A stretch of DNA of 5,500 nucleotides from Candidatus Eiseniibacteriota bacterium (GTDB lineage: Bacteria > Joyebacterota > Joyebacteria > Joyebacterales > Joyebacteraceae): positions 1 to 5,500 of the forward strand of contig JAUWBY010000164.1 of NCBI GenBank assembly GCA_030609605.1, in the 5' to 3' direction. Shown here one piece after another: positions 1 to 5,500 of the stretch. The first letter of the stretch is position 1. Each line of letters opens with the position of its first letter. Below the pieces are notes generated by a model. The model saw nothing but the letters and a program-made list of their open reading frames with translations, did no database searches and had not been told where the DNA came from. The translations under genes and the position numbers were made by a program.

Positions 1-2
1 CC

Positions 3-41
3 GGGGACCACGAGATTGTCTTCTGCCCTGAGAGCGGGTGA
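3..41 (+). CDS. Possible 3' tail of an upstream gene (partial)
   Basis: Reading from base 3, twelve codons stay open to a TGA at 39-41 and give GDHEIVFCPESG. Ten of the twelve third positions are G or C, as in the real genes here. It ends 36 bases before the regulator's ATG, so an upstream gene on the same strand may end here. The stretch is too short to identify a family, and frame 2 also stops nearby (29-31), so this is a weak call. If real, the regulator could be co-transcribed with that gene. Confidence 0.25.
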   Translation, partial: GDHEIVFCPESG

Positions 42-63
42 GGCTAGAGCAGGATCCGAGACA

Positions 64-74
64 GGGAGGGGTGA
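64..74 (+). promoter_or_regulatory. Ribosome binding site of the XRE-cupin gene
   Basis: The purine-rich GGGAGGGGTGA contains a GGAGG core at 65-69, eight bases before the ATG at 78. It supports that ATG as the true start. I see no convincing -10/-35 promoter in the 77 bases before the gene. Confidence 0.7.
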
Positions 75-77
75 ACC

Positions 78-647
78 ATGCTTGACAAGGCAGAACTGGG
101 GCGGCGGGTGAAACTCGAGAGGCTGGCGAAGGGGATGACCCTGAAGCAGGTCGCAGACGGTTCCAGCATGTCTCCCACGCACATATCAGAGATCGAGCGC
201 GGAAGGACGTCGCCGACGGTCGGAGCGCTGCTGCGCATTGCGCACGCTCTGGGTAGGCCGGCGACTTACTTTGTCGAAGAGGAACAACTACCAAGCGTTT
301 CAGTGGTGCGCAAGCACGAGCGGCCCCGTCATGTTATCAGGGACGGCGACAAGACCGTGGCTGAGGTCGATTTCCTAACTACCGGGATACCGGCGGGGCG
401 ACTGCGCGTGGTGGAACTGCAGGATTTCGAGTCCGGTCCGCTACAGACTCGTCCGCACGAGGGCGAGGAGATTCTCATCGTCGAATCGGGAGAGCTCAAG
501 GTCACAGTCGGCGGCGATGAGTACCAACTGGGGCCGGGTGACTGCATTCAGTTCAGAGCCAGCGTGCCTCACCGGATCGAGAAGGCCGGTTCCGGTGACC
601 CACGTGTGCTCTGGGTGACGACGTCGGAAGGCGTGCTGTCACTCTAG
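78..647 (+). CDS. XRE-family HTH regulator with C-terminal cupin sensor domain
   Basis: A 189-residue cytoplasmic transcription regulator. Residues about 7-60 are an XRE/HTH_3 DNA-binding domain: LGRRVKLERLAKGMTLKQVA, then the recognition region MSPTHISEIERGRTSPTVG and the usual LLRIAHALG helix. After a linker, residues about 110-180 form a cupin_2 barrel with HEGEE (127-131), a Gly at 138, PGD (153-155) and PH (164-165). The size and two-domain layout are typical of the XRE-cupin class, whose known members (such as PuuR) sense small metabolites and control amino-acid, polyamine or related pathways. Three of the four usual cupin metal ligands are visible (H127, E131, H165), but the first His of the HxH motif is Arg125, so metal binding may be altered or absent. 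The ligand cannot be read from the sequence. Targets are unknown; autoregulation is common in the family. The gene runs in the same direction as the DUF3160 gene and faces the dehydrogenase operon. Confidence 0.93.
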   Translation: MLDKAELGRRVKLERLAKGMTLKQVADGSSMSPTHISEIERGRTSPTVGALLRIAHALGRPATYFVEEEQLPSVSVVRKHERPRHVIRDGDKTVAEVDFLTTGIPAGRLRVVELQDFESGPLQTRPHEGEEILIVESGELKVTVGGDEYQLGPGDCIQFRASVPHRIEKAGSGDPRVLWVTTSEGVLSL

Positions 648-777
648 ACAGTCAGGGTCCACTGTTCTTCACCGGGTGGTCGAGAGCGACTCCGATCGTT
701 GGCTCGCACGGGAACGCGTGAGAGACCTGAGGGAGAACGTGCAAATGATCCGCACGCTCAACTTGGAGCGAGCGGGT

Positions 778-785
778 GAAAGGAG
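778..785 (+). promoter_or_regulatory. Strong ribosome binding site deciding the DUF3160 start
   Basis: GAAAGGAG lies seven bases before the GTG at 793. It is the best Shine-Dalgarno match upstream of this gene and puts a short basic n-region directly before the hydrophobic signal-peptide core. The earlier in-frame candidates are GTG 676, with no good site before it, and ATG 745, with GGGAG at 731-735. Confidence 0.7.
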
Positions 786-792
786 CAGACAC

Positions 793-2745
793 GTGCGTCT
801 GTCGCGCCCGGCTGCGATTGCGATTGCTGTAGTGTGCCTGTTCGTTCACGTGACAGGCGGCGCAGCGATTGGCCGCGTCGAATCCGCCGATATCCCCGGC
901 TTGTCCGATTCGAGCCTGAGGGTCCTCTCCGAGCAGAGCTTTGTCGCCGTCTCCGGCGAAGCGCCGAATCCCGCGCAGAGCTACCGCATACTGCGTGAAC
1001 AAGGTGTGGACCCGTTCATCACCGCCGACGTGGTGTTGCGAACGACGCGCCTGTTCATCGATGAGGTTCTTCTCACACTGGAGGAAGGCCAGCTCTACGA
1101 ACGGCTCGAGGAGCTGTCACGGGAGATGGTGCGGTTGAGTGGAGACCAATATCTGCGCGCGACGGACTCAACGGTCAGAGAAGCGGCTCGGCTCAATGTC
1201 GCGTTCTTCTCGGTCGGTCTGAGCCTGTTGGACCCCGAGTTCTTCCCATCCGAGACGGCACTCGGACTTGTTGAGAGAGAACTCGCGCTGATCGAGGAAG
1301 GTACAGTAGTCGGGTTCTCGCCCATCATGGGTGCCACACCGCTCGATGGTGTGGCGGGGCCGGGCGAGGACTACTCGCACTACATTTCTGATGGCCACTA
1401 CGCCTCGAGCGAGCGCCTCGAGAGATTTCACAGGGCAGTCACGTGGTACAGCAGAATGGCATTCGCTCTGCCCGAGGGCCGAATCGAGGACTACCGTCTC
1501 ACGATTCAGGCACTGCTCGTCGTGCGCGCTCTGGAGGAAGAGGCCGGCGACTGGCTGGAGCTGTGGAGCCTCGTCTATGATCCGTTGCTCTTCTTCCGTG
1601 GTGGAGCGGGCGACCCGACCGTCCTTGACTATATGGAGATCGCTGACGACGTCTTTGGCGAGAAATTCGGCATCGAGATTCTTTCTGACCAAGAACTCGT
1701 CGCGCGGTTCGCGGAGCGAGTGGGGGAGATTGCCCCGCCTCATTTCGAAACGCATGAGCTGAGAGGCCTTCGCTTCCTGTGTCCGAGGGACTTCCACTAC
1801 AGACAGGGTTTCCGAAGACTGGGAAGCGCAGCCGAGGACGCGCCCTCAGTCGCATTGAGCCTGATGGCGCTTCTAGGTTCCAGGGCCGCGAGATCGGTGC
1901 TCGACGAGCAGGATGCGTTTGACCAGGAAATCTACAGGTTGGGGTACCGCGAGCTCGAGCTCGAGCTGGAGCAGATCACCTACGGAGGCTGGACGAGTGA
2001 TCTGTACTGGAGCTGGCTCCATGTGATTTCGGCGCTCTTTGAACCGTCGGGAAAGCAACTCCCCGATTTCGCGAGGACGCGCGCGTGGGAGACAAGGATG
2101 CTATCGACGGCAGCAGCCGCTTGGGCGGACATACGGCGAGCGCCAGCAGGACACTTGGATCCGGCATTCAGTCTCAGAGACGCGCTACCGGAGGTGGAGG
2201 ATCACTGTCTCGTGGTCGAGCCGTACCCGGAGCTATACATCCGGCTCAGAGATCTTCTTGACAATCTTGGAGACAAGCTGTGGGAGAGCTATCTGCTCGA
2301 CGACTCCATCTCAGTCAGAATGGGTTCCTACCGGGAGTTTCTCGTTTCTCTGGAAGAGTCATGCGTCCTTCCTGTCGGGGCCACCACGCGACTGGGCGCG
2401 GTGCGAGGCGGCTCTCCGGATCAGGCATCCGACCCGAGTTTCCTTGGGGGAGTTGAGCGCGAGGAGCAGCGGGGAGCCCCCGTTGAGCGCGCGGCATTCA
2501 TCGCTTCGGTCTACCATGACTTCGGAACGGGAACGATTATCGAGGTCGCCGTGGGGGATCCCGATCTGATCTACGTCAGCGTCGGGGGAGGAGAAGACAG
2601 ACAGCTCTTCGGAGGTGTGATCTCCTCATTCTACGAGTTCAAGACTGTGGGGAGGAAGCCCCTCACAACCGAGGACTGGTTGAAGAAACTCGATAGCTCG
2701 CTGCCGCCCAGACCTCAATGGGTGATGGAGTTCCTTCAGGAGTAG
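793..2745 (+). CDS. Exported DUF3160-family protein of unknown function
   Basis: From GTG 793 this is a 650-residue protein. It opens with a Sec-type signal peptide: MRLSRP, a hydrophobic core AAIAIAVVCLFVHVTG, then a small-residue GGAA region where signal peptidase I could cut near residues 24-26. No lipobox is evident. The rest matches my recollection of DUF3160: DPFITADVVLRTTRLFIDEV at 73-92, GPGEDYSHYISDGHYASSER from about 189, followed by a RAVTWYSRMAF segment, and near the C-terminus VGDPDLIYVSVGGG, then a GGVISSFYEFK segment and an EDW/PRPQWVMEF ending. It is full length for the family, with no frameshift or stop. The family is largely helical, often exported, and has no established biochemical activity, so none is assigned. 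The reading frame is open back to GTG 676 (689 residues), and ATG 745 (666 residues) is also possible, but both put an uncharacteristic 16-39 residue polar stretch before the signal peptide. It lies 145 bases after the regulator gene and could be read from the same transcript or its own promoter; I see no clear terminator between them. Confidence 0.85.
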   Translation: MRLSRPAAIAIAVVCLFVHVTGGAAIGRVESADIPGLSDSSLRVLSEQSFVAVSGEAPNPAQSYRILREQGVDPFITADVVLRTTRLFIDEVLLTLEEGQLYERLEELSREMVRLSGDQYLRATDSTVREAARLNVAFFSVGLSLLDPEFFPSETALGLVERELALIEEGTVVGFSPIMGATPLDGVAGPGEDYSHYISDGHYASSERLERFHRAVTWYSRMAFALPEGRIEDYRLTIQALLVVRALEEEAGDWLELWSLVYDPLLFFRGGAGDPTVLDYMEIADDVFGEKFGIEILSDQELVARFAERVGEIAPPHFETHELRGLRFLCPRDFHYRQGFRRLGSAAEDAPSVALSLMALLGSRAARSVLDEQDAFDQEIYRLGYRELELELEQITYGGWTSDLYWSWLHVISALFEPSGKQLPDFARTRAWETRMLSTAAAAWADIRRAPAGHLDPAFSLRDALPEVEDHCLVVEPYPELYIRLRDLLDNLGDKLWESYLLDDSISVRMGSYREFLVSLEESCVLPVGATTRLGAVRGGSPDQASDPSFLGGVEREEQRGAPVERAAFIASVYHDFGTGTIIEVAVGDPDLIYVSVGGGEDRQLFGGVISSFYEFKTVGRKPLTTEDWLKKLDSSLPPRPQWVMEFLQE

Positions 2746-2815
2746 CTGGTTGCTACTACCGGAGGAGCGGCCGCGCCGAATCGTCCAGACTGGGCAGCAG
2801 GGCCGTCATCTCGGA
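2746..2815. other. Convergent intergenic gap without a clear terminator
   Basis: These 70 bases separate the stop of the DUF3160 gene (plus) from the stop of the dehydrogenase beta-like gene (minus). They hold a GCGGCCGC palindrome (2767-2774) and a short CCAG-A-CTGG repeat (2785-2793). A 5-bp CTCGG/CCGAG stem (2810-2814 with 2824-2828) spans the minus-strand stop codon. None is followed by a T-tract on either strand, so no intrinsic terminator is called. Rho-dependent ending or read-through remains possible. Confidence 0.5.
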
Positions 2816-3961
2816 TCACACTACCGAGTGGTCCAAGTCGATGGCGCCTTCCGAGAACCGCCTCACGTTCAACCTGTCGATATCCAGATCCGGTTTCTGT
2901 CCAAGGATAAGGTGCGCGAGGAGCGACGAAACTCTCGGCGCGATCATGAAGCCATGTCCGCTGAAGCCGCTTGCTTGGAAGAACCCGTCGACGCCATCGG
3001 TCTCACCAATGATTGGCTGCGCGTCCGGTGTCACATCATAGAGGCCCGCCCATTGGCGCACCACTTTCACGTGCTTGAGCGCCGGCATGAGAAAGCTCAG
3101 CTTGCGCGACATCATCGTCAGGAAATCCACACTCGATTCCTCGTTGAATCCGGGCTCCTCATCCGGGTAGGCGAATCCACCTATCACGGATCCGTGTTTC
3201 ACCTGGCGGAAGTAGATGCCGAAACTGAATGAGATTATCATCGGATCGAGGAAACGCTCGAGCGGCTCCGTTACGAGGATCTCCCGGCGATAGGGAGTTA
3301 TCGGAATCTCCACGTCGATGGTTCGGGCCAGCAGCACGCTGTGGCTTCCTGCCGCGTTCACGACACGAGGTGTGTTGATGATCCCCCGCTCGGTCTCGAC
3401 ACCGACGATTCGGTTCCCGTCACGGAGAATGCGAGTCACCGGAGTGAAGAGCTCAATCTCAACGCCGAGTCTCGAGGCGGCCTCCGCGTACGCCTTCGTT
3501 GTGAGGAACGGGTTCGCGCTCGCGTCCGAGGGACAGTAGGTCGCCATTCGAACGCCGTCCGTATTCAGCTGTCTCACAACACGAGTTGCTATCTCCTCAG
3601 GCTGGAGGATCTCCACGTCGAGTCCGAGTGCGCGCTGGAGTCTGAAATTGTCGTGGAACTGCTCCACGTCCTCGTCCGTGTAGGCAAGGACGAGGTAGCC
3701 TCCCTGCAGGAACTCGATGTCAGCGTCCAGTTCCTCCTCGAGTGTCTTGAAGATGCGCACACTGTCCATAGCAAGCTGCGCATTCGGTTCAGTGCTCCAC
3801 TGCTGTCGGATCCCGCCTCCACACCTGCCCGTCGCCCCGCTGGACAGATACTCCGACTCCAGCAGGACGCAATTCGTCATCCCGCCCTTGGCGAGGTAGT
3901 ACGCGACAGCGGCACCGATGACGCCGCCACCTATGATCACGCAGTCAGCGTTGGTCTTCAT
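2816..3961 (-). CDS. DAO-family FAD-dependent amine/imino acid dehydrogenase, beta-like catalytic subunit
   Basis: A 381-residue flavoprotein, probably the substrate-oxidising subunit of the complex encoded by this operon. The N-terminus has the FAD-binding Rossmann motif GGGVIG (G11, G13, G16) ending with Glu35 (VLLES) for the ribose. It is followed by the SSGATGRCGGGIRQQ segment typical of PDH1-beta and sarcosine oxidase-like proteins. Later come VNAAGSHS, the DPMIISFSFG...VIGG substrate-domain strands, RQWAGLYDVTPDAQPIIG, and the C-terminal flavin loop GFSGHGFMIAP at 332-342. Length and motifs fit Thermococcus/Pyrococcus PDH1 beta (dye-linked L-proline dehydrogenase) and HcnC. Likely substrates are L-proline, hydroxyproline, sarcosine or another secondary amine or amino acid; the sequence does not decide. 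No signal peptide is present, so it is cytoplasmic. The ATG at 3961 begins just before the Rossmann strand, with only a weak AAGAGA upstream. It starts 11 bases after the [2Fe-2S] gene, consistent with one transcript. Confidence 0.93.
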   Translation of the reverse strand: MKTNADCVIIGGGVIGAAVAYYLAKGGMTNCVLLESEYLSSGATGRCGGGIRQQWSTEPNAQLAMDSVRIFKTLEEELDADIEFLQGGYLVLAYTDEDVEQFHDNFRLQRALGLDVEILQPEEIATRVVRQLNTDGVRMATYCPSDASANPFLTTKAYAEAASRLGVEIELFTPVTRILRDGNRIVGVETERGIINTPRVVNAAGSHSVLLARTIDVEIPITPYRREILVTEPLERFLDPMIISFSFGIYFRQVKHGSVIGGFAYPDEEPGFNEESSVDFLTMMSRKLSFLMPALKHVKVVRQWAGLYDVTPDAQPIIGETDGVDGFFQASGFSGHGFMIAPRVSSLLAHLILGQKPDLDIDRLNVRRFSEGAIDLDHSVV

Positions 3962-3972
3962 GACGTCTCTTG

Positions 3973-4266
3973 CTATTCCTCGTCGTTCTCGCCGGCGAGA
4001 ATGCCGATCTCCACTGGCATCGTCGGCGGTCGGTCAAGAAGGAACTTCATGTCGGCGATTTCTCCACCGATCCTCTCCGTGATGATTCGAGAGATGAGAC
4101 GCGAGCACGTCCTGCCTTGGCATGGTCCCATTCCTGTCCGGAGAACCCGCTTGAGTTGGTCCAGTGTCGTAAGGCCCGAGTCGATGGCCTCGACAATCTC
4201 GCCGTAGGTGACGTCCTCACACCTGCATATGATCACGTCGTCCTTCAATCCCGTCCACCCTTGCAT
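3973..4266 (-). CDS. BFD-like [2Fe-2S]-binding small subunit of the dehydrogenase complex
   Basis: A 97-residue (about 10.5 kDa) iron-sulfur protein of the BFD-like (bacterioferritin-associated ferredoxin) fold. The four cluster cysteines are clear: C14-x-C16 in VIICRCEDVTYGEI and C49-x4-C54 in GMGPCQGRTC, separated by the usual helical stretch VEAIDSGLTTLDQLKRVLRT. In HcnA, SoxA-type oxidases and the PDH1 complex such a domain passes electrons between flavins, and that role is inferred here. It corresponds to the small PdhX-like subunit in order and size. The C-terminal tail (about residues 70-97, acidic, ending GENDEE) lies outside the domain and may contact partner subunits. The ATG at 4266 overlaps the preceding ferredoxin gene by 22 bases. 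A TTG at 4248, giving 91 residues, is a serious alternative: it overlaps the upstream stop as TTGA and has AAGGGTGG (4255-4262) six bases before it. Confidence 0.9.
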   Translation of the reverse strand: MQGWTGLKDDVIICRCEDVTYGEIVEAIDSGLTTLDQLKRVLRTGMGPCQGRTCSRLISRIITERIGGEIADMKFLLDRPPTMPVEIGILAGENDEE

Positions 4267-4745
4267 CTGAAGTGTCTCACGATCATCACGTATTCCTGCG
4301 GAACCTCGATCGACACGAGAGGCGTTCTGTCGAACGCTTTCGAATCGGCCACGCGAACAACGAGCGCGTCGCAGACAATGTTGCCCTCCCTGTCGATGGC
4401 CGAAACGATCTCACTCTTTGCGGGGAGCGGCAAGTACTCGTACGGCAGGACGACAACCCCGACACCATCGGTTCGACCCGCGTCAACGACGAAGATGGCG
4501 AGGCCAGGACACGCGCTGATGCACAGCCCGCAGCCGTTGCACCTGTCGTAGTCGACCGTGGGCGTGTTATTGATGTCCCCTTCTATGATGATGGCGTCTC
4601 TTGGGCATGCCTGGACGCAGGGATTGCACGGGATATTCTCCACGCATTCGATAACGACAACCGGCCCCGCGGCAAGTCTCGCGGGCGGGGGCAAATGGCG
4701 ATTCAGTTCTTCGTCCCTCAGTATGCCGTTCCGTCGATGATTCAC
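4245..4745 (-). CDS. Dicluster 4Fe-4S ferredoxin-like subunit of the dehydrogenase complex
   Basis: A 166-residue (about 18 kDa) electron-transfer protein. The second cluster site is canonical: C69-x2-C72-x2-C75-x3-C79-P in the segment CNGCGLCISACPGLAIFVVD. The first is variant: C34-x5-C40-x2-C43-x3-C47-P in ECVENIPCNPCVQACP. It probably binds a 4Fe-4S cluster with C34 taking the usual first-cysteine role, or else an incomplete cluster. A C-terminal region of about 75 residues (LPYEYLPLPAKSEIVSAIDR onwards) follows with no cysteines until a single one near the end; it resembles a small beta domain in this subfamily and may hold the subunit in the complex. Size and place match the 19-kDa PdhF-like subunit of PDH1. 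The start is GTG at 4745, overlapping the upstream TGA as GTGA. It has AAGGTGG at 4753-4759 seven bases before it, so translation is probably coupled. Confidence 0.9.
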   Translation of the reverse strand: MNHRRNGILRDEELNRHLPPPARLAAGPVVVIECVENIPCNPCVQACPRDAIIIEGDINNTPTVDYDRCNGCGLCISACPGLAIFVVDAGRTDGVGVVVLPYEYLPLPAKSEIVSAIDREGNIVCDALVVRVADSKAFDRTPLVSIEVPQEYVMIVRHFRCKGGRD

Positions 4746-5500
4746 TTGGAGTCCACCTTGTCCTCGTTCATAGAGGAGAACATCTTCTCCTTGCCCTCAC
4801 GTGCCTTGGCGCCGAACGGACCTGCTCGGAGCGCCCCCAGACTCTCTGCCGCCTCAGCTCTCAGGCGCGCCAGTTCATCCGTATCGAACTCCGCGCCCAG
4901 CCACTCGGTGGCGGCCAGTCCGGCGAGGCGTCCCTCTATCATGGCGGTCGAGGCCTCTTCGACACCCGATGCATCGCCGGCTATGAAGACGCCCGAGATG
5001 CTGGTTTCAAGATCTGGACCGTGGATCACCACCGGGCCGCCAAGTTCGGGCATGTAAGTCTGCCGGCATCCCATCTGAAAGGCCAATTCGCAGTTCGGCG
5101 TCAGGCCCACTGCGAGACACACGGTATCCACCGAGAGCTTGCGCTCGGATCCCGGCACAGGCTGCCAATGATCGTCCACGCGGCAGATCTCTGCGGATTC
5201 CACACGGTCCGGCCCCGTGACTCTGAGGACTGTGTGCGATATCAGGATTGGCACGCCCGCCCTTCGTATCTTCGCAGCGTGCACGTGATAGCCGCCTACC
5301 TCGGGCGCGGCGTCGATGACGGCTGCGACGTCGACTCCGGCCTGCAACAACTGATACGCGACAATCAGGCCGATGTTTCCGGCTCCCACCATGAGCACAC
5401 GCTTGCCGGGAACAACTCCATGCACGTTCATCAGAGTCTGAACGGCTCCCGCGCCGTAGACGCCGGGGAGGTCGCAGTTCTCAAACGCCACCATGTTCTC
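4742..5500 (-). CDS. NAD/FAD-dependent oxidoreductase, alpha-like subunit (5' end outside window)
   Basis: The C-terminal part, about 252 residues, of a pyridine nucleotide-disulfide oxidoreductase-fold flavoprotein. The frame runs open through the window edge: codons for Glu and Asn precede the first visible Met at 5494, so that Met is internal and the N-terminal FAD-binding GxGxxG is missing from view. Numbering from this Met: LPGVYGAGAVQTLMN (9-23) is a family signature, and VLMVGAGNIG (33-42) is the NAD-binding Rossmann motif. Asp61 at the end of the second strand suggests NAD(H) over NADP(H). VCLAVGLTPN (125-134) and GVFIAGDASGVEEASTAMIE (168-187) form the C-terminal flavin-contact region, with Asp174. 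There is no redox-active CxxC in the visible part. The family includes PdhA of the Thermococcus PDH1 complex (NADH dehydrogenase activity) and HcnB. It is the first visible gene of the operon; its stop overlaps the next start as GTGA. The operon promoter lies beyond the window. Confidence 0.92.
   Translation of the reverse strand, partial: ENMVAFENCDLPGVYGAGAVQTLMNVHGVVPGKRVLMVGAGNIGLIVAYQLLQAGVDVAAVIDAAPEVGGYHVHAAKIRRAGVPILISHTVLRVTGPDRVESAEICRVDDHWQPVPGSERKLSVDTVCLAVGLTPNCELAFQMGCRQTYMPELGGPVVIHGPDLETSISGVFIAGDASGVEEASTAMIEGRLAGLAATEWLGAEFDTDELARLRAEAAESLGALRAGPFGAKAREGKEKMFSSMNEDKVDSK
4753..4759 (-). promoter_or_regulatory. Ribosome binding site of the ferredoxin-like gene, inside the upstream CDS
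   Basis: On the minus strand AAGGTGG stands seven bases before the GTG at 4745, within the last codons of the oxidoreductase gene. It supports the non-ATG start that overlaps the upstream stop as GTGA. Confidence 0.55.

Noticed and set aside
648..665. ACAGT/ACTGT inverted repeat right after the regulator's stop codon, considered as a terminator or operator
   Set aside because: The stem is only 5 bp with an 8-base loop and no T-tract, and no second copy is seen near the start of the regulator. It is within chance expectation.
1168..1797. A 209-codon minus-strand frame inside the DUF3160 gene
   Set aside because: It is the shadow of a gene with recognisable DUF3160 blocks; no ribosome site or domain supports it.
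2810..2828. CTCGG/CCGAG hairpin over the stop codon of the DAO gene, considered as an intrinsic terminator
   Set aside because: The stem is 5 bp with a 9-base loop and no run of T follows on either strand.
3341..4207. A 288-codon open frame on the plus strand, antisense to the DAO and [2Fe-2S] genes
   Set aside because: It spans two well-supported minus-strand genes and their junction. Its translation has no recognisable domain and is rich in Arg/His/Ser, as expected of a mirror frame of GC-rich coding DNA.
4272..5057. A 261-codon open frame on the plus strand, antisense to the ferredoxin-like and alpha-like genes
   Set aside because: The opposite strand encodes clear iron-sulfur and Rossmann motifs; this frame is low-complexity (Arg/Ser/Ala/Pro rich) with no family resemblance.
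2816..5500. Operon read as hydrogen cyanide synthase (hcnABC)
   Set aside because: HcnABC is three genes with the BFD-like subunit first and no separate dicluster 4Fe-4S subunit. The four-gene order here fits the PDH1 type better, though a related substrate such as glycine cannot be excluded without a phylogeny.

Overview
The window looks like ordinary bacterial chromosome with fairly high GC (about 60% by eye), strong GC bias at third codon positions, Shine-Dalgarno sites and tightly packed genes. Both CGN and AGG/AGA arginine codons are common. No rRNA, tRNA, CRISPR array, insertion sequence or phage gene is visible. The species cannot be fixed from this sequence. The mix of an exported DUF3160 protein and an archaeal/anaerobe-type amine dehydrogenase operon would fit an uncultivated bacterial lineage, but that is inference.

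Left part, plus strand: a possible 3' tail of an upstream gene (about 3-41), then an XRE-type helix-turn-helix regulator with a C-terminal cupin sensor domain (78-647). After a gap of about 145 bases comes a large exported protein of the DUF3160 family (best start GTG at 793, stop at 2745). Its function is unknown.

Right part, minus strand, convergent with the left part across a 70-base gap: a four-gene operon read from 5500 down to 2816. In transcription order it encodes an NAD/FAD-dependent oxidoreductase subunit (5' end outside the window), a two-cluster 4Fe-4S ferredoxin-like subunit, a small BFD-like [2Fe-2S] subunit, and a DAO-family FAD amine/imino acid dehydrogenase subunit. The first junctions overlap (GTGA at 4742-4745; a 22-base overlap, or TTGA at 4245-4248), and only 11 bases separate the last pair, so the four are probably co-transcribed and translationally coupled.

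Gene order, subunit sizes and motifs match the pdhAFXB (PDH1, alpha-gamma-delta-beta) dye-linked L-proline dehydrogenase/NADH dehydrogenase complexes of Thermococcales and, more loosely, HcnABC cyanide synthase and multi-subunit sarcosine/octopine oxidases. The likely scheme is that the beta-like subunit oxidises a secondary amine or amino acid on FAD, and electrons pass through the [2Fe-2S] and [4Fe-4S] proteins to or from the NAD/FAD subunit. The substrate is not determined. The XRE-cupin regulator could control such amino-acid metabolism, but the DUF3160 gene lies between them and they face each other, so this link is speculative.
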